From the NCBI GenBank assembly GCA_902625475.1, contig CACOBR010000001.1, positions 85,587 to 149,586 of the forward strand: 64,000 bases of DNA, written 5' to 3'. Below the pieces are notes generated by a model, which was given only the letters and a program-made list of their open reading frames with translations, did no database searches and had not been told where the DNA came from. Origin of the DNA: an uncultured Alphaproteobacteria bacterium. Lineage in GTDB: Bacteria > Pseudomonadota > Alphaproteobacteria > Rhodobacterales > Rhodobacteraceae. Shown piece after piece: positions 10,512 through 19,749 of the stretch (position 1 is its first letter; each line of letters begins with the position of its first letter). Made by a program: the position numbers and the translations under genes.

Positions 10512-11510
10512 ATGTTTGAACTTTCCAAAAGAAGTATTGGTAAAACAAAAGTTGAAATTGATGTTTTAGGACTTGGCTGTGCACCTCTTGGAGGAAATTT
10601 TGTTGACTTAAGTTATAATCAAGCTGCTGAGATAATAAAATTTGCTTTAGATTCAGGTATTAAGTATTTTGATACAGCCCCTTGGTACGGCTTTGGCAGA
10701 TCTGAACGTGTTGTAGGTGACCAACTGAGAAATAGTCAATTTGTAATTTCTAGTAAAGTTGGGCGTATATTAAAACCTGGTGCTGTAGATAATCCATCAA
10801 ATTATGGAATGGTAGATCCATTGCCATTTCATCCAATTTATGATTATTCATATGATGGTATTATGCGATCTTTTGAAGATGGATTGCAAAGATTAGGGTT
10901 GGAGCATATTGATATTCTTTTAGTACATGATATTGGAGAATTTCAACATGGTGAGGAAAATAAAAGATATTTCAAGGACTTATCTGAAACTGGTTACAAA
11001 GCGATGGATGAATTAAGGAATAATGATGTAGTTAAAGCCATAGGATTGGGTGTTAATGAAAACCAAGTTTGCTTAGATGCATTAGAAATAGGTAATTGGG
11101 ATGTTTTCTTATTAGCTGGTCGTTATACTTTATTAGAACAAACACCCCTAGATTCTTTATTTCCAAAGTGTAAAAATGCTGGCACTTCTATTATTTGTGG
11201 GGGACCTTTTAATTCAGGAGTATTAGTTGATAGAGAAATGTGGAATTATGCTAACGCACCAAAAAATGTAGTTGATAAAGTAAAGTCCCTAAAAAAGATT
11301 GCAGAAAATTATAATATACCATTGCCGGCAGCAGCACTTCAATTCCCCTTATTTAACGAAATCATTACATCCGTAATTCCTGGAGCAAGATCTAAAAACG
11401 AGTTTGAACAGATCTTACAATGGTTTAAACTTAAAATTCCCTTTGATTTTTGGAAAGAACTTAGAGCTAAAGAACTTATTCATCATGAAGCTCCTATTGA
11501 TAAAATTTAA
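10512..11510 (+). CDS. Aldo/keto reductase
   Basis: GLGCAPLGGNF, YFDTAPWYGFGRSERVVG, DILLVHDIG motifs. Confidence 0.9.
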   Translation: MFELSKRSIGKTKVEIDVLGLGCAPLGGNFVDLSYNQAAEIIKFALDSGIKYFDTAPWYGFGRSERVVGDQLRNSQFVISSKVGRILKPGAVDNPSNYGMVDPLPFHPIYDYSYDGIMRSFEDGLQRLGLEHIDILLVHDIGEFQHGEENKRYFKDLSETGYKAMDELRNNDVVKAIGLGVNENQVCLDALEIGNWDVFLLAGRYTLLEQTPLDSLFPKCKNAGTSIICGGPFNSGVLVDREMWNYANAPKNVVDKVKSLKKIAENYNIPLPAAALQFPLFNEIITSVIPGARSKNEFEQILQWFKLKIPFDFWKELRAKELIHHEAPIDKI

Positions 11511-14085
11511 AAATTTATTCTCATCTTCTTCTATTTTTTTATTTTTTATTTTTTTTTCTATATGGATATTCCTCTCAGGAAATTTATTAGCATTTACTCA
11601 ATATCCATTTCCTGAAATTAAAAACTATAAACCGTCAGAATATGGTGGTGATCCGCCGACTTGGGGTATCACACAAGATAAAATTGGAAGATTATATTTT
11701 GCAAATTCTTACGGTGTTATCATGTATGATGGTAAATTTTGGCAAAATGTTAAATTAGATGGGGATATACCAGCCAGATCTATAGCATCAGATGAAAAAG
11801 GTAATATTATCGTAGGTGGTGTAGGTAATTTTGGTTTTCTAAAAAGCGATGAAGATGGTAATTTAATTTATCAATCATTTAATCAGTATTTAGAAAATAC
11901 AAATTATAACATCAATGATATTGTTTACGAAACCATACCCTTAAAAGATGGCACGATTTTTTTTCGAATGAAAAATAGTTTATTATTTTTTAAAGATAAA
12001 AAATTTAAAAGTATTAATATTGATAATAAGACTTTTGGTGTTAGTAGATATTTAAATAAATCAATTTATTTAGAACTATCTAATTCAGGATTATTTGAAA
12101 TAATTAATGAAAAATTAGTTCCAGTAGTTGGAGGTGATATCTTTAGTAATAAGTCAATTTCAGGTATTCACTTAACTAAAAATAAGTCACTTTTGGTTTT
12201 TACAAGAAGTTCAGGTGCATATTTACAGAAGGGATCTATATTTACAAAAATAAAAAATCAAGAAATTGATAATATTTCAGTAATTTATAGAACATTTCAA
12301 TTAAAAGAAAATATAGGATTAGCTACTTATGAAGGTATTTTTATAATTGATGATGAATTAAAACTGGTTACTAAGATTAATGAAGAAACTGGTTTAGATG
12401 GAAATAATATCAGGACAATATTTATAGATAAGCAGGGATTATTTTGGGCAGGATTACAATCTGGAATTTCAAAAATTAATATTGATGATAATTTTAAATA
12501 TCTTCCTATTAAAGATTCAAAACTAAATAATTTAGTACATGATGTGATAGTTTTTAATGAAAAGCTCTATGCAGCTACAGATGTTGGGCTTAAAAAATTA
12601 TCAACGAATGAAGACAGGAAACGAGATGAATTTGTCTCAATTGCTCCAGAAAAATTGAATTCTCAAGTTTGGAGTTTAGAAATTTTGGATAATAAACTTT
12701 TCATTGGTTCTAAATCTGGTTTTGGTTTTTTAGATCAAGATGATATGTATCATAATATTTTAAATGAAAAAACTAATGGAAGAATTGTTTACGAAGTAAA
12801 AAAAAGCAAAATTTTTCCAGAAAAATTAATAGTAAATACTGATAAAGGTCTCATCTATCTTGATAGTAATAATTTAAAAAATAGTTATACTATTTTCTCA
12901 AAATCAATAAAACAATTTGTTGAATTAGAAGATACAAATGAAGTATGGATTACAGAATATGGAGAAAATATCTATAAGATTAAATTTTCTAAAAGTGAAT
13001 CATTTAGTAAAATCAAAAAAAAATCAGAAATTTATAATATTAAATCAATTCCTTCTGAAAAGAATTTATTATTTAATTTAAATAATGAATTGTATTTATC
13101 TAATCATCATAAAATATTTAGTTTTAACATTTTCGAAAATAAATTTATTGAAAGCGATCTTTTTAATAAAATACCAAATATTGCAAATAAAGAAATTCTT
13201 GATGTCAAACTCAAGAATAATAATAATTATTGGATTACATTTACTGAGGATTCATACGGAAAAAGAAAAAAGGAATTTTACGAAATTAATTTATCTAATG
13301 ATGATATAATAAAATTGCCTTTTGATAAAATAGAAGATTATTTATATACAGAGTTTCATTTTTTAGATAATTATACTTTAATGTCAGGCCATAAAGGATT
13401 GGTATTAATTGATAAAAGTGGAATTAGTAGTGCTAAAAATTATTCAGATAGTTTAATTTCTAGGATAAATATCAATAATTCTTCAATTTATAATCATGGT
13501 ATTCAAAAGGATTTTTTTGATGAAATTTTTCAAATTAAAAAAGAGTTTTCCCACAATGAAAACAAAGTTTCATTTTCTATTGCATTACCTGATTACTTAA
13601 ATGAAGAAAAAAATAAATTCCGTTATAAATTAGAAGGTTTTGAAAAAGATTTCTCAGATTTCGAAAGAGAAACTAGAATTACTTACACAAATTTGGCACC
13701 TGGATCGTATAATTTTTTAGTTCAAGGTATGAATTCGTTGGGCTTAGTTTCATCTATTAATAATTATGAATTCAATATTAATAAACCATGGTGGCAATCC
13801 ACAACCTTTTATATTGTTCAGTTTATTATAATATCTACATTTTTATTTTTAACTTTATTCTTACGCCGTTCATCTAGAGCAAGCCGCATTGCTACAGCCT
13901 TTACTTTTATGATTATTTTAGGTCTTTTTGAATTATTAAATATACTTATTGACCCATATCTTGAAAATATTTCAAATGGCGTACCTATTTTTTCTATTAC
14001 TTCTAAAGTATTTTTAGGTTTATTGTTACTTCCTATTGAAAAATACATAAGTCGGTTACTTAACAATATATCCCCAATGTCGTAA
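11485..14085 (+). CDS. Periplasmic beta-propeller/Y_Y_Y sensor-like protein ending in a transmembrane domain
   Basis: Propeller-like repeats (WGITQDKIGRLYFANSYGVIMYDG; IRTIFIDKQGLFWAGLQSGISKI), Y_Y_Y-like FRYKLEGFEKDFSDFERETRITYTNLAPGSYNFLVQ, then several TM segments; start chosen at internal ATG just before the signal-like segment. Confidence 0.75.
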   Translation: MKLLLIKFKNLFSSSSIFLFFIFFSIWIFLSGNLLAFTQYPFPEIKNYKPSEYGGDPPTWGITQDKIGRLYFANSYGVIMYDGKFWQNVKLDGDIPARSIASDEKGNIIVGGVGNFGFLKSDEDGNLIYQSFNQYLENTNYNINDIVYETIPLKDGTIFFRMKNSLLFFKDKKFKSINIDNKTFGVSRYLNKSIYLELSNSGLFEIINEKLVPVVGGDIFSNKSISGIHLTKNKSLLVFTRSSGAYLQKGSIFTKIKNQEIDNISVIYRTFQLKENIGLATYEGIFIIDDELKLVTKINEETGLDGNNIRTIFIDKQGLFWAGLQSGISKINIDDNFKYLPIKDSKLNNLVHDVIVFNEKLYAATDVGLKKLSTNEDRKRDEFVSIAPEKLNSQVWSLEILDNKLFIGSKSGFGFLDQDDMYHNILNEKTNGRIVYEVKKSKIFPEKLIVNTDKGLIYLDSNNLKNSYTIFSKSIKQFVELEDTNEVWITEYGENIYKIKFSKSESFSKIKKKSEIYNIKSIPSEKNLLFNLNNELYLSNHHKIFSFNIFENKFIESDLFNKIPNIANKEILDVKLKNNNNYWITFTEDSYGKRKKEFYEINLSNDDIIKLPFDKIEDYLYTEFHFLDNYTLMSGHKGLVLIDKSGISSAKNYSDSLISRININNSSIYNHGIQKDFFDEIFQIKKEFSHNENKVSFSIALPDYLNEEKNKFRYKLEGFEKDFSDFERETRITYTNLAPGSYNFLVQGMNSLGLVSSINNYEFNINKPWWQSTTFYIVQFIIISTFLFLTLFLRRSSRASRIATAFTFMIILGLFELLNILIDPYLENISNGVPIFSITSKVFLGLLLLPIEKYISRLLNNISPMS

Positions 14086-14168
14086 ATAACTTTGAACTTG
14101 TAAAAGTAGACTTTAAACTAAAGAAATGTTATAAAGACACATAAATCATCAATACAGGCGATTACATT

Positions 14169-14519
14169 ATGAAAAAATTTTTAAATTTTACTTTTTATGT
14201 CTTTATTTTATCGGTTATTTCATCGTTTTCTTTAATGGCAAAAGAACCACCAAAAATTGGTGGAAAGGCCACAATTTCTGTTACGGTAGGTCAAGCTGGA
14301 ATTATTAATCTTGGTGCGGCTGGGGAAGGTAAATCCTCTGCAAAACAAGCAGTTGGATCCGTTTTACAAGGAAATATTTCGGGGGGGCTTGATATATCTG
14401 TAAATACAAGTCAGGGAGCTATAATCAATGTAGGTGCAGGTGCTGCTGGAGTAGCCTTTTCTTGTCAAGAAGTTGGTACTATAGGCGACAATTGTGATGA
14501 AAACTCAGTTATCCCTTAG
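14169..14519 (+). CDS. Small secreted protein related to the repeats of the downstream 16.1-18.5 kb protein
   Basis: Signal peptide; TISVTVGQAGIINLGAAGEGKSSAKQAVGSV resembles TVTVKEGAIVNFGLAGLSAASSIQRIGDV. Confidence 0.65.
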   Translation: MKKFLNFTFYVFILSVISSFSLMAKEPPKIGGKATISVTVGQAGIINLGAAGEGKSSAKQAVGSVLQGNISGGLDISVNTSQGAIINVGAGAAGVAFSCQEVGTIGDNCDENSVIP

Positions 14520-14844
14520 ATTATTTAATCCTACATTTTTGTTTTTTTTAATATCTATTCTTTTTAGCCATAAAGCAGTAGCAATTATGTCAGATACAGG
14601 TAATGCTATATCTTTAGCAAATCAGGCCAAAGGGAATGTAGAAGGTGTGGATAAAAAATATACTCATAAAGCGAGAAAAAGTATGATTCAAAGCCGTCGA
14701 AATAGTCCTTTAACTGCACAAACTTCTGCCACTTGCGGTGGTGTAGCTATAGGAAATGTTACTCCTGATTTAGGTGATCATCGTCAGCATAATACAGTCG
14801 TTATAATAAGAGGTCACATTATTAATACTAATAATAAGTGTTAA
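14497..14844 (+). CDS. HfaA-like small secreted protein (candidate)
   Basis: Signal peptide; C-terminal VAIGNV...HNTVVIIRGHIINTNN resembles the HfaA C-terminal pattern; immediately upstream of HfaB-like gene. Confidence 0.5.
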   Translation: MKTQLSLRLFNPTFLFFLISILFSHKAVAIMSDTGNAISLANQAKGNVEGVDKKYTHKARKSMIQSRRNSPLTAQTSATCGGVAIGNVTPDLGDHRQHNTVVIIRGHIINTNNKC

Positions 14845-14890
14845 TTTTTTTAAGACCCAGTTCTTCCTAATTTAAATAAAGAGCAGTAAA

Positions 14891-16105
14891 ATGAAAAAAA
14901 TAACTTTTAGAGTATTTTCTTATTCCATTTGGGTGTTTGTTTTAGGTTTGTCAGCTTGTTCACTTACAAAACCAAAACCTAATGCCTCGGTTATGATTGA
15001 TAATCCTACTTCTATTGCAAAATCTAAAATAACCAATTTTAATGAAGCGCTGGTTTGTATGGATAGCTTATTATTAATGCAAAAGGTTCAACCAGTTTAT
15101 GTAATGGCTCAGGATATTAATAATTATACAAGTGATAGATCGTTGAGTTCTGGTGGAGTTGAAATGCTTATTACTACCATCAATCAAATGACGCAAAGGT
15201 CACGTGCTATTCGTTTTCATAATTTTAATTCTCAATTATCAGACGTGTTTACCATGGCCAAAAGTCACCCGGAATATAAAACTATGAGAACTCCTGATTT
15301 TTTTATAAGGGGAGGTATTACTCAGCATAATAAGAATGCATGGAGTGGGCAAAGTGGAGCAGGAGCAAGTACTCAATTTACCAAAACAATAATAGACGAT
15401 GGTGATGGGGAAGAAGGCACTCAAACAGAAACAGAAGATTTAACTGGTAGTTTTTCTAGTAGTAGAACTTTAGGATCTGTGACGCTGGACTTAAGTGTTG
15501 GTTCGGTCGCAACTATGTTATCTTTGCCAGGAATTTATTCAGCAAATACATTGGCCTTATATAACTCAACTGGAAGTGCCATTACTGGGGACCTTTCTAT
15601 GGCTAAACTTGGCTTAAGTTATTCTTATAGTAATAATACTAGTCAAGATTTTAATGATGTTTATAGAGCTCTAATTCAGGTAGGAACAATTGAATTAATT
15701 GGAAAGTTGCAGAAAGTACCCTATTGGCGTTGTTTATCAAATGCTGGAATGAATGATGCCAGAATGGCAGCGTTAAAAAAGGAATGGGTCAAAGTATTAA
15801 AGCATAAAAATAAAAAAGTTGATCTTTTAGCTCAAAAAGCGTTGAAAGACACTGGTTTTTACAAAGGTAAAATTACAGGGAACAAAAATGAACCCTATCT
15901 AAAGGCACTTCAAGAGTACCAAAAAATCATGAATATTATGACAACTGGTGTGATGGATTTTGATACATTTCGTATGATGAATAATTATTCGCCGTCAAAA
16001 AAATCTGCAAATATTTCTTGGTGGGAATCAGCCTCTGCAGGTGCTAATATGGGAAATATCCCATATGGGGTAACTACATCCATTAAAGTTGCAAAAGGTG
16101 AATAA
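14891..16105 (+). CDS. HfaB-like CsgG-family outer-membrane lipoprotein with C-terminal peptidoglycan-binding-like motif
   Basis: Lipobox GLSACS; VYVMAQDINNYT..., SSGGVEMLITTINQM, TPDFFIRGGITQ; C-terminal AQKALKDTGFYKGKITG...ALQEYQ. Confidence 0.75.
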   Translation: MKKITFRVFSYSIWVFVLGLSACSLTKPKPNASVMIDNPTSIAKSKITNFNEALVCMDSLLLMQKVQPVYVMAQDINNYTSDRSLSSGGVEMLITTINQMTQRSRAIRFHNFNSQLSDVFTMAKSHPEYKTMRTPDFFIRGGITQHNKNAWSGQSGAGASTQFTKTIIDDGDGEEGTQTETEDLTGSFSSSRTLGSVTLDLSVGSVATMLSLPGIYSANTLALYNSTGSAITGDLSMAKLGLSYSYSNNTSQDFNDVYRALIQVGTIELIGKLQKVPYWRCLSNAGMNDARMAALKKEWVKVLKHKNKKVDLLAQKALKDTGFYKGKITGNKNEPYLKALQEYQKIMNIMTTGVMDFDTFRMMNNYSPSKKSANISWWESASAGANMGNIPYGVTTSIKVAKGE

Positions 16106-16107
16106 TT

Positions 16108-18501
16108 ATTAAAATTAAATTAAAAATTATAGTTTTAACAATATTACTTTTTTTCACTCAGCCCTCTTTTGCAGAGGTTAAATCGACTGTGACTGTAAAA
16201 GAAGGCGCAATTGTCAATTTTGGTTTGGCAGGATTGAGTGCTGCTTCTTCTATACAACGCATAGGGGATGTATCAGGTAAACAAATTTCTAATTCAGAGT
16301 CTACTGTAATTTCTAACGTTCTTGGAAATGCATCGGTTTCGATAGGAAGTGTTGGTATTAATTCAAAAAGTTCATCAAATAATTCAAAATCTGGTACTAT
16401 ATCAACTGTAAAAACGATCCAAAAAATTGGAGACCTTGATGCAAAAAATTTGTTAGGTTCAAGTTCAGTTGAATCTAACATTAAAGTAGCTGTAAATGCG
16501 AATGCTACAGTTTTAGGTGGCACATCAGGATCAGTTTTGCAAAACTTATCTTCTTTATCTGCCAATGATTTAAGTGGAGATTCAAGTACTGTCAAAGCTA
16601 ATACTGTTATTAATGTCTCAGGAAAGTTAGGTGGAGTTGGCACTACTATACAAAATGTTGGGGATATTAATGTAAAAAATAGTGCTACTGGATCTAAAGT
16701 TAAAGCAACATTAGAGGATGCAGTCAATGTTGGAGTTTCGGTACTTGGAAATACCAGTTCAGAACAAGATATTGCTGTTATAAAGTCAAATAAAAGCCAA
16801 ACTGATCAAATAGAATTCAAAGGTAAAAATATTACTAATGTTGGGGCAGGTATTGCAAATGATGCTATTGCTCGTCAAGAACTTGCTGTGATTGAGGGTA
16901 ATGATACTTCAAATAATAAAGTTAAAATTAAAACTGGGACTATTACAAATGTAGCAGGTGCATTAGGTTCTTATGCAAATACTACTCAAGAAATAGGTGT
17001 AATTAATTACGCTACTACTAATGGTAATTCTGAAGGTAATCTTATAGATCTTAAAATTAAAAATGGAGTAACGAATGTAGCAGCAAGTATTTTAGGTAAA
17101 TCAAATGCTGAACAAGATATTGGAGTTATGAATTCTAAGAAAATAGAGAATTCACAAATTAAATTAAATGTTAATAAAATTGCAAATATTGGGGCCAGCG
17201 TTTTGGGAGCAGCAGATGCTATCCAAAAAGTTGGAAGCATTTCATCAAAAAATCAAGCAGATCAAGTTACTATTAATTTAAAAAAAATTACCAATATTAC
17301 TGCTGCAGCTGTAGGAGTTACTGGTACGGGGTCTGTTGAACAAAATATTGGTGTAGTAACGGGTAATATAGATAAAAAAGATAAAATTGAAATTTCAACT
17401 AATCAAATATCAGGAACCGGTGTTGGTTTTGCTGCAGCTAAAGGAGAGGGTATTGAAAATATTGGCGTGATAAGTGCCACAAATGCAGTTAATGACAGCA
17501 TTTCAATTCAAACTAATGATGTTTCAACCATTGCAGTTGGGTTAAATTCAAAATCCTTAATTGAAATTGGAAGTATTAAAGGTCAAAAAATTTCTAATCA
17601 GACTATCAATATAATAACAGGTAATCTAAAGGCAGAATCTTATGGTTGGGATACAAGTGCTGATATTAAATTAGGAGTTTCAGAAAATAAGCAGCAAACG
17701 ACTTTAACAATAGAAACTAAAAATATTGAGGACCTAGCAATTGGAAAAAATTCATACGCTGATGTTATTATTGGTGAAATTTATGGAAGTGGTAAGGTAG
17801 AGGAAACTATACACACAGGCAGCATTACGAATGAATCAATAGCAATTGATGGAAGAGTTAATGTAGAAATTGGCAATGTTAGTTCAGGAAATAAAAGTCA
17901 TGTAAAATCTACCATAACAACTGGGAATATTAATAACAAATTATATGGTGGTGCCGATGGTGCAAATACCATGATAAAGATTGGTAATGTATATGGTAAT
18001 TCCAAAGGGGAAAATATTATAGATATAAAAACTGGGAATATTAAAAGTGAAGTTTATGCGTCTTGGGATTATAATAGCGGGGTGTATATTGGAAATATAA
18101 ACAATGTTAATGGAGCAAATGTAAAAGTTACTCATGAAGGCAACATTACTTCAGAAGCTGCAGTATGTATAAAAGGAATAGGATGTTTTACAGAACTATT
18201 GGGTGAAAAAAATTGTGTTTCAATTGGAAATGTTGGAATGAGTTCACATTGTAATAATGAAAGTTTCATTGCTACAGCAAAACATGCACTAGTAGAAGAA
18301 GCTAAAAAAATCTATAAAGGTGTAAAAAAAGGTATACAAACTGTAGAACATACTGCTGTTACAGTTGAAAAAGCAGTTGTAAAAGAAACGAAAAAAGTAA
18401 CAAAAGCTGTTACTAATGAGGCTTCAAAAATTGAAAAAGGAATATCTAATGAAGCTTCAAAACTTGGTAAAGGATTTTTACATATATTTGGAGGAAAATA
18501 A
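16108..18501 (+). CDS. Repetitive secreted protein, candidate HfaD-like adhesin; probable non-ATG start
   Basis: ORF caller starts at GTG 16189, but the frame is open upstream to 16102 and encodes IIKIKLKIIVLTILLFFTQPSFAEVKSTV (signal peptide); many degenerate repeats (NVxAxxxGxxxxEQxIGVI); Lys-rich C-terminus. Confidence 0.7.
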   Translation: MKIKLKIIVLTILLFFTQPSFAEVKSTVTVKEGAIVNFGLAGLSAASSIQRIGDVSGKQISNSESTVISNVLGNASVSIGSVGINSKSSSNNSKSGTISTVKTIQKIGDLDAKNLLGSSSVESNIKVAVNANATVLGGTSGSVLQNLSSLSANDLSGDSSTVKANTVINVSGKLGGVGTTIQNVGDINVKNSATGSKVKATLEDAVNVGVSVLGNTSSEQDIAVIKSNKSQTDQIEFKGKNITNVGAGIANDAIARQELAVIEGNDTSNNKVKIKTGTITNVAGALGSYANTTQEIGVINYATTNGNSEGNLIDLKIKNGVTNVAASILGKSNAEQDIGVMNSKKIENSQIKLNVNKIANIGASVLGAADAIQKVGSISSKNQADQVTINLKKITNITAAAVGVTGTGSVEQNIGVVTGNIDKKDKIEISTNQISGTGVGFAAAKGEGIENIGVISATNAVNDSISIQTNDVSTIAVGLNSKSLIEIGSIKGQKISNQTINIITGNLKAESYGWDTSADIKLGVSENKQQTTLTIETKNIEDLAIGKNSYADVIIGEIYGSGKVEETIHTGSITNESIAIDGRVNVEIGNVSSGNKSHVKSTITTGNINNKLYGGADGANTMIKIGNVYGNSKGENIIDIKTGNIKSEVYASWDYNSGVYIGNINNVNGANVKVTHEGNITSEAAVCIKGIGCFTELLGEKNCVSIGNVGMSSHCNNESFIATAKHALVEEAKKIYKGVKKGIQTVEHTAVTVEKAVVKETKKVTKAVTNEASKIEKGISNEASKLGKGFLHIFGGK

Positions 18502-18502
18502 T

Positions 18503-19030
18503 ATGAAAAATATTTTTAAAAATTTTAAAAAAATGAATTACTATTTTTTGACTCTTTTTTTGTTATTAAACACTAATTTTTCTTTTGCAGAAATAAAATT
18601 AGGAAATGATAAATCCAGAGCAGTTTCTGAATATGTTATGATTGAAGTCTTTGATAGCCATGGTATTGAAACTGAAAGACATAAAGACATTACGGGTGAT
18701 CCTCATTTAGTTTTTAAAACTAAAACAGTGGCTGATAATATAGCCATTTTTTTTGATGGTTGTGGTACTGTAGGTTGTGAAGAAGTTACTTTATATGCTG
18801 ATTTTGGTATCAGAAGTAAAGCTACATTAGAACTTTTAAATGATTGGAACCATATAGGTAATAGATTTAGATCTACTGCATTTAAATCAGGACCAGCTAC
18901 GGATCCTGATGGAAATGTAGGTATTTCAATGCATTTAAGTATGCATTCAAATTCAGACATAGAAAATTTAAAATTTTTAACAGCCTTATTCTTAGTTGAA
19001 GTTGAAATGTTTTATTCACAAATTAAATAA
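18503..19030 (+). CDS. YbjN-like domain protein with signal peptide
   Basis: ATG preceded by gaggaaaata; signal peptide ..NTNFSFAE; LELLNDWNHIGNRFRSTAF typical YbjN segment. Confidence 0.6.
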   Translation: MKNIFKNFKKMNYYFLTLFLLLNTNFSFAEIKLGNDKSRAVSEYVMIEVFDSHGIETERHKDITGDPHLVFKTKTVADNIAIFFDGCGTVGCEEVTLYADFGIRSKATLELLNDWNHIGNRFRSTAFKSGPATDPDGNVGISMHLSMHSNSDIENLKFLTALFLVEVEMFYSQIK

Positions 19031-19036
19031 TTTTGT

Positions 19037-19690
19037 ATGTTAAATAAATTACTTAATTTATTGGTTATATTTTGTTTTTTTACTTTATCTAATTGTAATT
19101 TAGATGAATCACAGATAGTTTTAGATGACTATGATCTTAGTAGGGTATCTAGCAATGTTAACTTTATAAATGAGGATAAAAAACTTAATTTAGGGATTAA
19201 AAAACTTAAAATCAAAGAAGGTAAGCTCTACCAATACAACAATCCTGATGAAGTATTATCAATCAAAGAAATTTCAAATACATATGTAACTTGGAATAGT
19301 AATCTTGGGCACGAATATGTTACAGTCTTAAATCCTTTTATTCCTGCTGTGACATGGTATGAAAATATAAATTCTATTGTTGGAAGAAGAATTATAACAG
19401 ATGTTAGAGGCAAACTTTTTCCTCTCAAAGAAAATCAAAAAATTACTTTTATTGTTGATGGAATAGGTATGAGTGGTACAAGTAGCTGGCGAAGTAAATG
19501 GTCCTGTCTAGTTATTGAGAAAACAAAAATACAACTTTGGGATGAAGAAGAGGTTTGGAAAGTAATTTGTTCAAGCAATACAGGAAAATCCATTACTCAA
19601 TTTTTCTCTGAAGATTTAGATGTTATAGTTAGGACTATAACCATAGACCAAGGTAATAAAGTTCAAAGAGATTTAGTTGCTATGCAGTAA
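19037..19690 (+). CDS. Hypothetical lipoprotein
   Basis: Lipobox-like FFTLSNCN; no family recognised. Confidence 0.6.
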   Translation: MLNKLLNLLVIFCFFTLSNCNLDESQIVLDDYDLSRVSSNVNFINEDKKLNLGIKKLKIKEGKLYQYNNPDEVLSIKEISNTYVTWNSNLGHEYVTVLNPFIPAVTWYENINSIVGRRIITDVRGKLFPLKENQKITFIVDGIGMSGTSSWRSKWSCLVIEKTKIQLWDEEEVWKVICSSNTGKSITQFFSEDLDVIVRTITIDQGNKVQRDLVAMQ

Positions 19691-19749
19691 ATTTTAGCGT
19701 AATTACCTATATTTATTATAGTGTTTTTATTTTAGACTAACTAAATCTT

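Noticed and set aside
16158-16727. 189-aa antisense ORF
   Set aside because: Opposite the repetitive exported protein; low-complexity composition consistent with a shadow ORF.
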